Source of the DNA: Mycobacterium colombiense
GTDB lineage: Bacteria > Actinomycetota > Actinomycetes > Mycobacteriales > Mycobacteriaceae
Direction of reading: 5' to 3'
Length of the DNA stretch: 64,000 nucleotides
Assembly: GCF_001953985.1 (NCBI RefSeq)
Contig: NZ_MBEI01000078.1
Location: 61,927-125,926 of the forward strand
Shown here piece after piece: positions 34,862-43,459 of the stretch (positions are counted from its first letter, which is position 1; each line of letters opens with the position of its first letter). The notes beneath the pieces are model-generated. The model made no database searches and was not told where the DNA came from. It was given only the letters and a program-made list of their open reading frames with translations. Both the position numbers and the translations under genes were made by a program.

Positions 34862-35474
34862 GTACGGCGAATCCCTGCAGATGGGGTTTGCACGGGAAGG
34901 GCACCGGCGTTCGCGGAATGCTGTGCAGCGCGGTGGTATCGAATCCCGCCGCGACAATCGCGTCGAGCGTCCGCCGGTTCGGCTCACAACCAGCGGCCAG
35001 CCACGACCACGGCTTGGCGATGAGGTCCTGGAACCGGCCCGTCGCTCCTTCCCCGCGCACGTGCTCGAGGACGACGAGCCTGCCCCCCGGCGTCAGCACC
35101 CGCCGGATCTCGCCGAGGGTGGCGGCCACGTCGTCGACCGAGCACAACACCAGACCGATATGCACGGAGTCGAAACGGTTGTCCGGGAAGGGAATCGACT
35201 CACCCGTCCCCTCGACGATGTCGACCGCGATGCCGCGGCGGAAAGCGAGCCGGGCGGCCATCCGCCGGAATGACGCGTCGGGTTCCACGGCGGCGACCGA
35301 CGTCACCGCGGCGGGCAGAAACTTCAGGTCGGTCCCGGGCCCGAGGCCGACCATCAACAGCCGGCCGGTCGCGTTGCTCAGCGCGGCCCGCCGGTACCGG
35401 TGGTAGAACAACCGGTCGAAAATCGGCTGGCCGTATCGATAGACGTACGGAAACAGGACATTTCGGAAGTTCAT
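34848..35474 (-). CDS. SAM-dependent class I methyltransferase
   Basis: A 208-residue methyltransferase with SAM-binding motif I LLMVGLGPGTDLKFLP, acidic EPD after strand 2, and LTPGGRLVVLEHVRGEG in motif IV-V, similar to UbiE/phospholipid-type enzymes. The ATG at 35474 overlaps the DUF4389 stop (ATGA); a longer open frame upstream is not supported. It is the fifth gene of the sigL-rslA-monooxygenase-DUF4389-methyltransferase run. The substrate is unknown; O- or C-methylation of the cluster product, or of a lipid, is an inference. Confidence 0.85.
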   Translation of the reverse strand: MNFRNVLFPYVYRYGQPIFDRLFYHRYRRAALSNATGRLLMVGLGPGTDLKFLPAAVTSVAAVEPDASFRRMAARLAFRRGIAVDIVEGTGESIPFPDNRFDSVHIGLVLCSVDDVAATLGEIRRVLTPGGRLVVLEHVRGEGATGRFQDLIAKPWSWLAAGCEPNRRTLDAIVAAGFDTTALHSIPRTPVPFPCKPHLQGFAVLTRR

Positions 35475-36064
35475 CGGCCACCCAAATCCATGCGGAACGG
35501 CGGATATTCGTCGCGCATCAACGACACGTAGGCCGCCACCCGGTATCGCCAGCGCACCATGCCCATCAGCAGATCGAAGATGCCCTGCGGGATCGTTCCG
35601 GTGCACAACAACGTCACCGCGGAGATGATGCACAGCACCTGCAGCGGCGCCTCCATCGACCAGCACAGCAGAACCTGGGGGATCGCCAGCAGCCACTTCA
35701 CCAGCACCGCCCAGTTTTTCAGCCGCTCCGGGTACTCGACCGCGAGATCACCGGGGTAGTCGGGCCGAGGCGCGAGGGTGAACGGCGGGTATTTGTCGGT
35801 GCTGTTCATCGGGAACCGGTAGTTCATCACCCGCCAGGACCAGCGCAGCACCCCGACGTTGAAGTCGAACAGCGGCCGCGGATACCGCCCGGTGCACAGG
35901 ATGGCCACGCCGGCGGCGACGGTCGAGAGTGGATACACCAGATAGAGCAGTATCAGAATCGGGTAGTGCGGCAGCGCCAGCACGCACCACTTCACCAGCC
36001 AGAGCCAACGCGAGGGCGCGTCGAAATCGCCTCGCACAGTTACGGATTCGGCCGGGTCGGTCAC
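35471..36064 (-). CDS. DUF4389 membrane protein
   Basis: A 197-residue protein built from two DUF4389-like halves. Each half has a membrane helix pair followed by a Trp/Tyr-rich stretch and the signature YPPF: RWSWRVMNYRFPM...KYPPFTL and RWRYRVAAYVSLMRDEYPPFRM. About four membrane helices are predicted. The function of the family is not known. The GTG at 36064 overlaps the monooxygenase stop (GTGA) and its own stop overlaps the methyltransferase start, so the three are coupled. Confidence 0.82.
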   Translation of the reverse strand: MTDPAESVTVRGDFDAPSRWLWLVKWCVLALPHYPILILLYLVYPLSTVAAGVAILCTGRYPRPLFDFNVGVLRWSWRVMNYRFPMNSTDKYPPFTLAPRPDYPGDLAVEYPERLKNWAVLVKWLLAIPQVLLCWSMEAPLQVLCIISAVTLLCTGTIPQGIFDLLMGMVRWRYRVAAYVSLMRDEYPPFRMDLGGR

Positions 36065-37278
36065 GGGCTCGATGGGATCTTCGCCACTACCCCCAAATTT
36101 CGGCTGATTTGAGCTGACATCCGGCGGTGACTCGTGACGCGCAGAAACGTCGTCAGCGCCGAGGCCTGCACCCGGTCCGAGATCAGTGCGGCCGGCCTCA
36201 GCACGGATTCACCATGCGACACCGGCAGCGACGCCACCCACGACACGGCCATGACTTTGCGTCGCCGGGTCTTCTCGTACCACCGCAGCGCGCGCGAAAC
36301 ATCGCTGTCGCGGCCGTTTTTCCCGCGACGCAGGTCCGCCAGTGCCTTGCACAGCACCATCGTGTCGAGCAGGGCCTGGTTGGTCCCCTGCGCCAGGGTG
36401 GGCGGCATCGTGTGCGCGGCATCGCCGAGCAACGTGACCGGTCCACGGCCCGCGCGCGGAATCGGATGCCGAAAATGTGGGAACGGCGAGCGGGCCAGAT
36501 CGTCGTCGGTCAACGTCGCGAGCACCCGATCGACCGCGTCGGACCATCCGGAGAAGTGCGACCGGATCAGCTCGATCGGACGCTGCGGCCTGACGAAGTC
36601 ATACGACCACGGTAGGTCGAACCACCACTGCACGTCGGTGCCGCCGGCCGGCCACAGGCCGAGGTTGCCGTGCGCACCGATGATCATGAGCGCGGCATCG
36701 GAGTCCGCGATCTCCGGGACGGCGGCCAGCCCCTGCCAGCTGCACCAGCCGGTGGGCCGAGCGCCTTGCGCGCCAACACATTCGCGCACCACCGAGTGCA
36801 GCCCGTCGGCGCCGATCAGCACGTCGCCCTCGGCGACGGTGCCGTCGCCGAAGTTGACGCGGACGCCGTTGCCGGTGCCGGCCAACGCGATCACCCGGGA
36901 GTTGCACCGGATGCGCTCGGCCGGAAACCCGTCGAGCAGCCGGTCCACCAGAACGCGACGCGGAACCATCCGGATAGATGCACCCAATCGCCGCGCCATC
37001 GTGGTCACGTCAAGCGTGGCCAGCCTGTGGCCCGAGGACGTCACGGCCCGGACGCTGGCCAGCCGCCGGCCGGCGCCGTCCATGTCGACACCCAGCTGGC
37101 TCAGGACCGTCTCGCCGTTGGACCAGATGGTCACCGCACCGCCGGCGGCCCGCAGATCGGGGCGCCGCTCGAACACGGTGACGTCGTGTCCGTCGCGCAG
37201 CAACCCGCGGGCAACGGAGATGCCGGCGACGCCGGCGCCCACAACGAGCACCCGAAGCGGACGGGCGTAGCCGGACAC
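36061..37278 (-). CDS. FAD-dependent monooxygenase (PHBH-like)
   Basis: A 405-residue class A flavin monooxygenase. The N-terminal GxGxxG is VVGAGVAGISVARGL, the DG motif is LIGADGLHSVVRE and the GD motif is LLGDAAHTMPPTLAQGTNQAL. Such enzymes hydroxylate aromatic or polyketide-like substrates with NAD(P)H and oxygen. The GTG at 37278 has GGAG five bases upstream and lies 14 bases after rslA, so it is very probably transcribed from the sigL promoter. I recall that M. tuberculosis SigL also controls an oxidoreductase/membrane-protein pair (Rv1138c-Rv1139c). Confidence 0.88.
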   Translation of the reverse strand: MSGYARPLRVLVVGAGVAGISVARGLLRDGHDVTVFERRPDLRAAGGAVTIWSNGETVLSQLGVDMDGAGRRLASVRAVTSSGHRLATLDVTTMARRLGASIRMVPRRVLVDRLLDGFPAERIRCNSRVIALAGTGNGVRVNFGDGTVAEGDVLIGADGLHSVVRECVGAQGARPTGWCSWQGLAAVPEIADSDAALMIIGAHGNLGLWPAGGTDVQWWFDLPWSYDFVRPQRPIELIRSHFSGWSDAVDRVLATLTDDDLARSPFPHFRHPIPRAGRGPVTLLGDAAHTMPPTLAQGTNQALLDTMVLCKALADLRRGKNGRDSDVSRALRWYEKTRRRKVMAVSWVASLPVSHGESVLRPAALISDRVQASALTTFLRVTSHRRMSAQISRNLGVVAKIPSSP

Positions 37279-37292
37279 GCGGGCTCCGATCC

Positions 37293-38012
37293 CTACAGCG
37301 AGCGTTGCAGCAGCACCTGGCCGCTATCGGCGGCCACCACCTGCACGGCGGCGATCTGATCGACCGGGGTCGAGATCGCGCCCGCGGGCGTCGCGGTATG
37401 GCCTGGCACGGCCACCCAGGTCGCCAGCCGGGTCTGGCTGCCGTCGCGCCCCACCACGACCATCGCGAGCGTGTCGTGGTGCGCGGTCAGCGGGGCCAGG
37501 CACACGCAGCGCAGATTGATCGATGTCCCCCAGTGCTGGCTGCTGACAGCGACCGACGACGTCAGCAGGCTGGTGCCCACCTGAGCCATCGGCTCCGACG
37601 ATGCCGTCACCTGCTGGGACGGAGTCGACGACCACCCCTCGAGACCGACGAACACCCCGATGGCCAGCACCTGGGCCGCGGCCGCCGACGCCACCCAGGT
37701 CACTACCCGGGTGCGGCGCCGGCGCCAGCGAACCGTCGCCAGCAGGGACGGCAGCAACTTTGGAGACATCTCCGGGGACGGACCGGACTGGTCCATCGCG
37801 GCCACTTCGTCACCGTCGAGCTGGGACAGCAGGGCGGGCACCCCACTGAGGTCGGCGACGGCCGCCCGGCAGTCCGGGCAGTGCACCATGTGCGTCTCGA
37901 ATTCGCGGCGTTGCGCGGCCGGCAGGGAGCCCAGCACGTATGCGGCATCCCACATCGCGTAGCGGTCTTCGGGAGGGCCGAGATCCTGCACCGGCGTCCT
38001 CATTTCATCCAT
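37293..38012 (-). CDS. rslA: Anti-sigma factor RslA (SigL antagonist)
   Basis: A 239-residue membrane anti-sigma factor. The cytosolic N-terminal domain contains the zinc anti-sigma motif HMVHCPDC (HxxxCxxC), a redox-sensitive site that releases SigL on oxidation in M. tuberculosis. One membrane helix is at about residues 100-122, followed by an external domain that includes LRCVCLAP with two cysteines. The sequence agrees with M. tuberculosis RslA as I recall it, especially the end QVVAADSGQVLLQRSL. GTG at 38021 and ATG at 38003 are alternative starts; ATG at 38012 has GAGGGG at good spacing. It follows sigL by 30 bases or fewer. Confidence 0.9.
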   Translation of the reverse strand: MDEMRTPVQDLGPPEDRYAMWDAAYVLGSLPAAQRREFETHMVHCPDCRAAVADLSGVPALLSQLDGDEVAAMDQSGPSPEMSPKLLPSLLATVRWRRRRTRVVTWVASAAAAQVLAIGVFVGLEGWSSTPSQQVTASSEPMAQVGTSLLTSSVAVSSQHWGTSINLRCVCLAPLTAHHDTLAMVVVGRDGSQTRLATWVAVPGHTATPAGAISTPVDQIAAVQVVAADSGQVLLQRSL

Positions 38013-38042
38013 TCTTCTCACCCCTCAAGCATTCGGAAACCC

Positions 38043-38588
38043 TCATCGGGTGACTCCGAGTTCCTGCAGAGTGAGTCGCAACGCCCGCACGGCATAGTGT
38101 AGTCGCGACTTCACCGTTCCCTCGGCGATGCCGAGGTCTGCAGCAGTCTGTGTGGTGGTCCAACCGCGGTAGTAGGACCGTTCGATCACCGCTCGGTGCT
38201 CGGCGGACAACTGGGCCATCGCGTCCGCTATCAGCAACCGGTCCAGCGCCGCATTGACCTCATCCGGCGTGGACTGTTCGGGTGCCCCCGATACGTCTGT
38301 GGAGCCGACGACGTTGCGAAACCGCGCGCTGCGCCGGTCGTCGATGATCATGTTGCGGGCCACGGTGAACAACCACGCCCGCGCCGAGCGCTCGGTGTCG
38401 CCGACGACCTCGGGGTGCTGCCAAGCCCGCAGCAGCGTCTCCTGAACCACATCCTCGGACTGGCTCGCGTCCCCCGTCAGCCGCAACGCGTAACGCCACA
38501 GGACCGCGGCGTGTTCGTCGTACAGCGCCTTCATCAGAGCGGCCTCGGCAGCCCCGGACGCCCTCCCATTTCCAGCAACCCGAGCCAC
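38043..38588 (-). CDS. sigL: ECF sigma factor SigL
   Basis: A 181-residue ECF sigma factor. Region 2 is at about 20-90 (LYDEHAAVLWRYALRLTGDASQSEDVVQETLLRAWQHPEV, RAWLFTVARNMIIDDRRSARFR) and region 4 at about 120-175 (AMAQLSAEHRAVIERSYYRGWTTTQTAADLGIAEGTVKSRLHYAVRAL). The GTG at 38588 has a full GGAGGTGAT site upstream. Identity as SigL rests on sequence and the mapA-sigL-rslA order. A SigL-type promoter sits 20 bases upstream (38608-38635), consistent with autoregulation. Confidence 0.94.
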   Translation of the reverse strand: MARVAGNGRASGAAEAALMKALYDEHAAVLWRYALRLTGDASQSEDVVQETLLRAWQHPEVVGDTERSARAWLFTVARNMIIDDRRSARFRNVVGSTDVSGAPEQSTPDEVNAALDRLLIADAMAQLSAEHRAVIERSYYRGWTTTQTAADLGIAEGTVKSRLHYAVRALRLTLQELGVTR

Positions 38589-38607
38589 TCGATCACCTCC
38601 GAATACT

Positions 38608-38635
38608 GAAACGAGGCGAGTGGGCGTTTAGTTCA
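38608..38635 (-). promoter_or_regulatory. SigL-type autoregulatory promoter of sigL
   Basis: On the minus strand TGAACT (38635-38630), a 16-base spacer and CGTTTC (38613-38608). This is the SigL promoter pattern with one change in the -35. The sigL GTG is 19 bases past the -10, with a ribosome site between, so this transcript has a leader, in contrast to the two leaderless SigL-type promoters at 31581-31646. Confidence 0.8.
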
Positions 38636-38647
38636 AGGCTAGCCCTG

Positions 38648-39451
38648 CTAGGAGGGCAAAGTCAGGACGCGCGGACCGGCGTCGGTGACAGCGACGGTGT
38701 GCTCCCAGTGCGCCGCGCGCGACCCGTCGGTGGTGGCGACCGTCCACTGGTCGTCGAGCACCACGGTCTTGCCGGTTCCCAGCGTCAGCATGGGCTCGAT
38801 GGCCAGCACCGACCCGGCGGCCAGCAGCGGGCCGCGCCCAGGCGAGCCCTCGTTGGGCAGGAACGGGTCCATGTGCATCTGGCGGCCGATGCCGTGGCCG
38901 CCGTAGCCCTCGACGATGCCGAAGGCCCGCGAATGGCGGGCCGCGGCGTCGCGCGTGCCCATCTCGATGGCGTGCGACACGTCGGTCAGCCGGTTACCGG
39001 GCACCATCGCCGCGATCCCGGCTTCCAGCGATTCCCTGGTCGCCTGCGACAGCGCCTCGTCGGCCACGTCCAGCGTCCCGACCCCGAAGGTGATCGCGGC
39101 GTCGCCGTGCCAGCCGTCCAGCACCGCGCCGCAGTCGATCGACACCAGGTCACCGGGCGCCAGGATCTCGGCGGCTGACGGGATCCCGTGCACCACCCGC
39201 TCGTTGACCGACGCGCAGATCGACGCGGGATAACCGTGGTAGCCCAGGAATGACGGCACCGCGCCGGCGTCCCGGATCACCGATTCGGCGATTTCGTCCA
39301 GGCTCAGCGTCGACACCCCGGAAACCGCGGCCGCGCGGACCGCCTGTAACGCGGCCGCGACCACCGCGCCCGCCGCGGCCATGGCGTCGAGTTCGTCGGC
39401 ACTGCGCTGCGGCACCACCTTGCGACTCCGCAGCCGCGCCAGCGGGTTCAT
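38648..39451 (-). CDS. mapA: Methionine aminopeptidase type I
   Basis: A 267-residue enzyme that removes N-terminal Met. The metal ligands can be read as Asp in SIDCGAVLDG, Asp in WHGDAAI, His in GYGGHGIGRQMHMDPF, Glu in LAIEPMLTLG and Glu in HWEHTVAV. It lacks the long N-terminal extension of the second mycobacterial enzyme, matching MapA. It starts two bases after the adk stop. In many bacteria infA follows directly; here sigL does. Confidence 0.95.
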   Translation of the reverse strand: MNPLARLRSRKVVPQRSADELDAMAAAGAVVAAALQAVRAAAVSGVSTLSLDEIAESVIRDAGAVPSFLGYHGYPASICASVNERVVHGIPSAAEILAPGDLVSIDCGAVLDGWHGDAAITFGVGTLDVADEALSQATRESLEAGIAAMVPGNRLTDVSHAIEMGTRDAAARHSRAFGIVEGYGGHGIGRQMHMDPFLPNEGSPGRGPLLAAGSVLAIEPMLTLGTGKTVVLDDQWTVATTDGSRAAHWEHTVAVTDAGPRVLTLPS

Positions 39452-39453
39452 CC

Positions 39454-39999
39454 CTACTTGCCCAGCGCCTGCAGCGCGCGGGCGAACACTTCGTCCAAGG
39501 TGCCGATGGCGTCGACCGTCTTGAGTTGGTGGCTGTAGTAGTCCAGCAGCGGTGCCGTCTCGCCGCGGTAGATCTTCATCCGGTTCAGGATGACGTCCTC
39601 GGTGTCATCGGCGCGGCCGCGACCCTTCAGCCGTTGCAGCAGCTCGTCCTCCGAGACCCGGAATTCCAGCACCGCGTCGATGTCGGTGCCCCGGCGTCCC
39701 AGCATCTCGTGCAGCGCCTTGGCCTGCTCGATCGAGCGCGGGTAGCCGTCCAGGATGAAGCCGTTGGCGGCGTCGGGGTCGTTCAGCCGGTCGTCGACGA
39801 GCTGGTTGGTCAGCTCCGAGGGCACCAGGTCGCCGGCGTCCAGGTAGCGCTTGGCCTCCAGGCCGAGTTTGGTCCCGTTCTCGATGTTGCTACGGAACAG
39901 CTCACCGGTGGAGATTTGCGGGATCCCCAGCTTTTCCGAGAGCTTCTGAGCCTGCGTTCCCTTGCCCGCCCCCGGCGGTCCCAGCAAAACGACTCTCAC
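39454..39999 (-). CDS. adk: Adenylate kinase
   Basis: A 181-residue short-form kinase interconverting ATP, ADP and AMP. It has the P-loop GPPGAGKGTQ at residues 7-16, the AMP-binding ISTGELFRSN, DGYPRSIEQA and a short LID (RGRADDTEDVI) without zinc cysteines, as in actinobacteria. The GTG at 39999 overlaps the secY stop (GTGA). Confidence 0.97.
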   Translation of the reverse strand: MRVVLLGPPGAGKGTQAQKLSEKLGIPQISTGELFRSNIENGTKLGLEAKRYLDAGDLVPSELTNQLVDDRLNDPDAANGFILDGYPRSIEQAKALHEMLGRRGTDIDAVLEFRVSEDELLQRLKGRGRADDTEDVILNRMKIYRGETAPLLDYYSHQLKTVDAIGTLDEVFARALQALGK

Positions 40000-41321
40000 T
40001 TGAGGAACCCTTCATAGTTACGCTGCATGAGCTGACTCTCGATCTGCTTGACCGTATCCAAGCCCACGCCGATCATGATCAACACCGCGGTACCGCCGAA
40101 CGGCAGATTCTGAACCGCTCCGCTGTTGCCGATCTGCAAGAACAAGTTGGGCAGCACCGAAATTGCACCGAGGTAGATCGAACCCGGCAGGGTGATCCGG
40201 CTCAGCACGAAACGTAAATAGTCGGCGGTCGGCTTGCCCGGCCGGATGCCGGGAATGAAGCCGCCGAACTTCTTCATTTCGTCGGCACGCTCGTCGGGAT
40301 TGAACGTGATCGACACGTAGAAGTACGTGAAGAAGATGATCAGGCCGAAGTAGATGCCGATGTAGACGGGGTCGCTCGGGTCGGACAGGTACGTGCCGAC
40401 GAACTTGTCCCACCAGCTGTTGCCCACGCCGCCGGCGCCGCTGCGGATCAACTGGGTGATCAGGTGCGGGATGTAGATCAGCGAGGACGCGAAGATCACC
40501 GGGATAACGCCGGCCTGGTTGACCTTGAGCGGCAGGTACGTCGACGTTCCGCCGTACATGCGCCGGCCGACCATGCGCTTGGCGTACTGGACCGGGATCC
40601 GGCGCTGGCCCTGCTCGACGAAGACCACGCCGACGATGATGACCAGCGCCGCGATCAGGACGGCGGCGAAGATCATCCCGCCGCGGCTGTCCAGGATCGT
40701 CTTGCCCTCGGCGGGGATGCGCGCCGCGATGCCGACGAAGATCAGCAAGGACATGCCGTTGCCGATGCCGCGCTCGGTGATCAGCTCCCCCATCCACATC
40801 ACCAGCGCCGCGCCGCTGGTCATCACCAGCACGATGACGACCAACGTGAAGATGCTCTGGTCGGCGATGATGTCCAGCGAGCAGCCCTGCAGCAGCCCGC
40901 CGTTGGCCGCCAGGGCCACGATGCTGGTGGCCTGCAGGACGGCCAGCGCGATGGCCAGATAACGCGTGTACTGCGTCATCTTGGCCTGGCCCGATTGGCC
41001 TTCCTTGCGTAGCTCCTCGAACCGCGGGATGACCACCGTGAGCAGCTGCACGATGATGCTGGCGGTGATGTAGGGCATCACCCCCACCGCGAACACGGTG
41101 AGCTTGAGCAGCGCGCCACCCGAAAACAGGTTGATCAGCGAGTAGATCTGTCCGGCCGCGCCGCCGCTGGCCTCTTTGATGCACTGCTGGACGTTCGGAT
41201 AGTTGACGCCAGGGGACGGTAGCGCGGCGCCGACCCGGTACAAGACGACGATGCCAAGCGTGAAGAGGATCTTCCGTCTCAGGTCGACTGTCCGCAGCGA
41301 TGAGATGAAAGCGGAAAGCAA
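39996..41321 (-). CDS. secY: Preprotein translocase subunit SecY
   Basis: A 441-residue channel subunit of the Sec translocon with ten membrane helices. The N terminus is LSAFISSLRTVDLRRKILFT; conserved cytosolic loops include RRIPVQYAKRMVGRRMYGG and FNPDERADEMKKFGGFIPGIRPG. The start is TTG at 41321, supported by AGGAGGAAG just upstream. It heads secY-adk-mapA. The 279-base divergent gap to the methyltransferase at 41601 must hold its promoter, but I found no clear -35/-10 pair. It is 16 kb away from its usual neighbour rplO. Confidence 0.97.
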   Translation of the reverse strand: MLSAFISSLRTVDLRRKILFTLGIVVLYRVGAALPSPGVNYPNVQQCIKEASGGAAGQIYSLINLFSGGALLKLTVFAVGVMPYITASIIVQLLTVVIPRFEELRKEGQSGQAKMTQYTRYLAIALAVLQATSIVALAANGGLLQGCSLDIIADQSIFTLVVIVLVMTSGAALVMWMGELITERGIGNGMSLLIFVGIAARIPAEGKTILDSRGGMIFAAVLIAALVIIVGVVFVEQGQRRIPVQYAKRMVGRRMYGGTSTYLPLKVNQAGVIPVIFASSLIYIPHLITQLIRSGAGGVGNSWWDKFVGTYLSDPSDPVYIGIYFGLIIFFTYFYVSITFNPDERADEMKKFGGFIPGIRPGKPTADYLRFVLSRITLPGSIYLGAISVLPNLFLQIGNSGAVQNLPFGGTAVLIMIGVGLDTVKQIESQLMQRNYEGFLK

Positions 41322-41600
41322 CTCTTCCTCCTGCGCAGCCGGGGGTTTCCTGCATCACGCGCCCAACACCCGCAGGCCAGGACGTACGGCCGCCTTAATT
41401 ACAGCGCGTCAAACCGTGTACGAGACTAACAGCTGGTACGACCAGGTCTGGTCAGGGCCTTTCCCGCGACCCCTCGCGGCGCCGTTCACCGGGTGTTTGC
41501 GCCGCCGCCGCAACGCGCCCCAATAAACACAGGAAGCCGTAAGCCGTGAGGCGTAGAGTTCCCCTGACTCGTTGCATTTGCTAAATAACTTGGGAGCAGC

Positions 41601-42515
41601 ATGACACGCACTGACCAAGACAGCTGGGACTTGGCCTCGAGCGTCGGCGCCACGGCCACGATGGTCGCCGCGGCCCGCGCACTCGCGAGCAAGGCCCCCA
41701 CCCCCATCATCAACGACCCGTTCGCCGCGCCCCTGGTGCGCGCCGTCGGCCTGGATTTCTTCCGGCGACTGGTCGACGGTGAGGTCGGCGACTCCGAGGG
41801 CTACGAGGGCAGCGGCAAGGATCTGGCGCTGGAGACCGACTCCATGGCCGTGCGCACCCGCTTCTTCGACGACTTCTTCCTCAACGCCGCCCGCGACGGC
41901 GTTCGGCAGGCGGTGATCCTGGCGGCCGGCCTGGACGCCCGCGCCTACCGGCTGAGCTGGCCGTCCGGAAGCGTGGTCTACGAGGTCGATCAGCCCGCCG
42001 TCATCGAGTTCAAGAGCGCCACCATGTCCAGCCTGGCTGCCGCCCCGGCCGCCGAGCGGCGCACGGTCAGCATCGACCTGCGCGAGGACTGGCCGGCCGC
42101 GTTGCGCGCCAGCGGCTTTGACGTGACCCAGCCGACGTCGTGGAGCGCCGAGGGCCTGCTGATGTACCTGCCGCCCGACGCCCAGGACCGGCTCTTCGAC
42201 AACATCACCGAGCTCAGCGCCCCCGGCAGCAAGCTGGCCACCGAGTATCACCCCGACACCGCCGGCACGACCATGTCGCAACGCGCCCAGGAGTTCAACG
42301 ACCGCTGGGCCAAGGTCGGCTGCGACATCGACCTTTCGGGCCTGTTCTTCGACGGCGAGCGCAGCAACGTCGTCGACTACCTCACCGGTAAGGGCTGGGA
42401 CGTGGCCTCGCGGCCGCGCCGCGAACTGTTCGGCGACTACGGGCTGCAATTCCGCGACGACGAGGCCATGGCGCAGTTCCGCAACATCGTCGCCGTCACC
42501 GCCACCCTGCTCTAG
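41601..42515 (+). CDS. SAM-dependent methyltransferase, mycobacterial paralogue 1
   Basis: A 304-residue member of the leucine-carboxyl-methyltransferase-like family expanded in mycobacteria. Shared landmarks are SWDLASSVGATATMVAAARA near the N terminus, INDPFAAPLVRAVG, VRTRFFDDFF, the SAM site VILAAGLDARAYRLSWP, EVDQPAVIEFK and WSAEGLLMYLPPDAQDRLFD. Substrates of this family are not established. It has a GGGAG ribosome site and stands divergent from secY, as Rv0731c does from secY in M. tuberculosis as I recall. Paralogue 2 starts 23 bases downstream. Confidence 0.88.
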   Translation: MTRTDQDSWDLASSVGATATMVAAARALASKAPTPIINDPFAAPLVRAVGLDFFRRLVDGEVGDSEGYEGSGKDLALETDSMAVRTRFFDDFFLNAARDGVRQAVILAAGLDARAYRLSWPSGSVVYEVDQPAVIEFKSATMSSLAAAPAAERRTVSIDLREDWPAALRASGFDVTQPTSWSAEGLLMYLPPDAQDRLFDNITELSAPGSKLATEYHPDTAGTTMSQRAQEFNDRWAKVGCDIDLSGLFFDGERSNVVDYLTGKGWDVASRPRRELFGDYGLQFRDDEAMAQFRNIVAVTATLL

Positions 42516-42538
42516 TTAGCTCTAGTTAGGAGACCGCC

Positions 42539-43459
42539 ATGCCGGAGACCGACAGCAAGCGTTCAGACGGCGACAGTTGGGATCTGGCCTCCAGCGTGGG
42601 CGCCACCGCCACCGCGGTGGCTGCCCGGCGGGCGCTGGCCTCCAAGGGCCCCGATCCGTTGATCGACGATCCCTTCGCCGAGCCGTTGGTGCGCGCCGTC
42701 GGCGTCGAGGCCTTCATCAGGATGATGAACGGCGACATCGAGACACCCGAGGACGATCCGGCGTTCACCCCGCGCCGCCTCGGTGAGGGCATGGCGGTCC
42801 GCACCCGATTCTTCGATTCGTTCTTCCTCGACGCCGCCGACTCCGGTATCCGGCAGGCCGTCATCCTGGCCTCGGGGCTGGACACCCGCGCCTACCGGCT
42901 GGCCTGGCCGCCCGGGACGGTGGTCTACGAGATCGACCAGCCCCGGGTGATCGAGTTCAAGACCCGCACCCTGGCGGACCTGGGCGCGAAACCGAGCGCC
43001 GACCGGCGGGCGGTGGGGGTCGACCTGCGCGACGACTGGCCGGCGGCGTTGGCCGACAATGGATTCGACGCGGGCGCACCCGCGGCGTGGAGCGCCGAAG
43101 GGCTGCTGGGTTATCTGCCGCCGGAGGCCCAGGACCGCCTGTTCGACCACATCACCGCGCTGTCCGCCGATGGCAGCAGGATCGGCACCGGCTACGTGCC
43201 CGATATCCGCGGCCGCATCGAAAAACGCGGCCGCGAGATCAGCGAACGCTGGCGGCGCATGGGGCTGGACCTCAACTGGGCCGACCTGGTCTACCCCGGC
43301 GAACGCAACGACGTGGTGGCCTACCTGTCCGAGCGAGGCTGGCGCTCGTCGGTGTACAGCACCCCGGAACTCTACGCGGCCAACGGTTTTGATTTCCCCG
43401 AGCAATCGTCGATGGCCGCCTTCGGCGACATCCGATACGTCACCGCCGTTCTGCGCTAG
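42539..43459 (+). CDS. SAM-dependent methyltransferase, mycobacterial paralogue 2
   Basis: A 306-residue tandem paralogue of the preceding gene with the same blocks: SWDLASSVGATATAVAARRA, IDDPFAEPLVRAVGVEAF, VILASGLDTRAYRLAWP, EIDQPRVIEFKT and WSAEGLLGYLPPEAQDRLFD. The ribosome site AGGAG precedes the ATG at 42539. Its stop overlaps that of the convergent GyrA-coil/GNAT gene by four bases (CTAG). Confidence 0.87.
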   Translation: MPETDSKRSDGDSWDLASSVGATATAVAARRALASKGPDPLIDDPFAEPLVRAVGVEAFIRMMNGDIETPEDDPAFTPRRLGEGMAVRTRFFDSFFLDAADSGIRQAVILASGLDTRAYRLAWPPGTVVYEIDQPRVIEFKTRTLADLGAKPSADRRAVGVDLRDDWPAALADNGFDAGAPAAWSAEGLLGYLPPEAQDRLFDHITALSADGSRIGTGYVPDIRGRIEKRGREISERWRRMGLDLNWADLVYPGERNDVVAYLSERGWRSSVYSTPELYAANGFDFPEQSSMAAFGDIRYVTAVLR

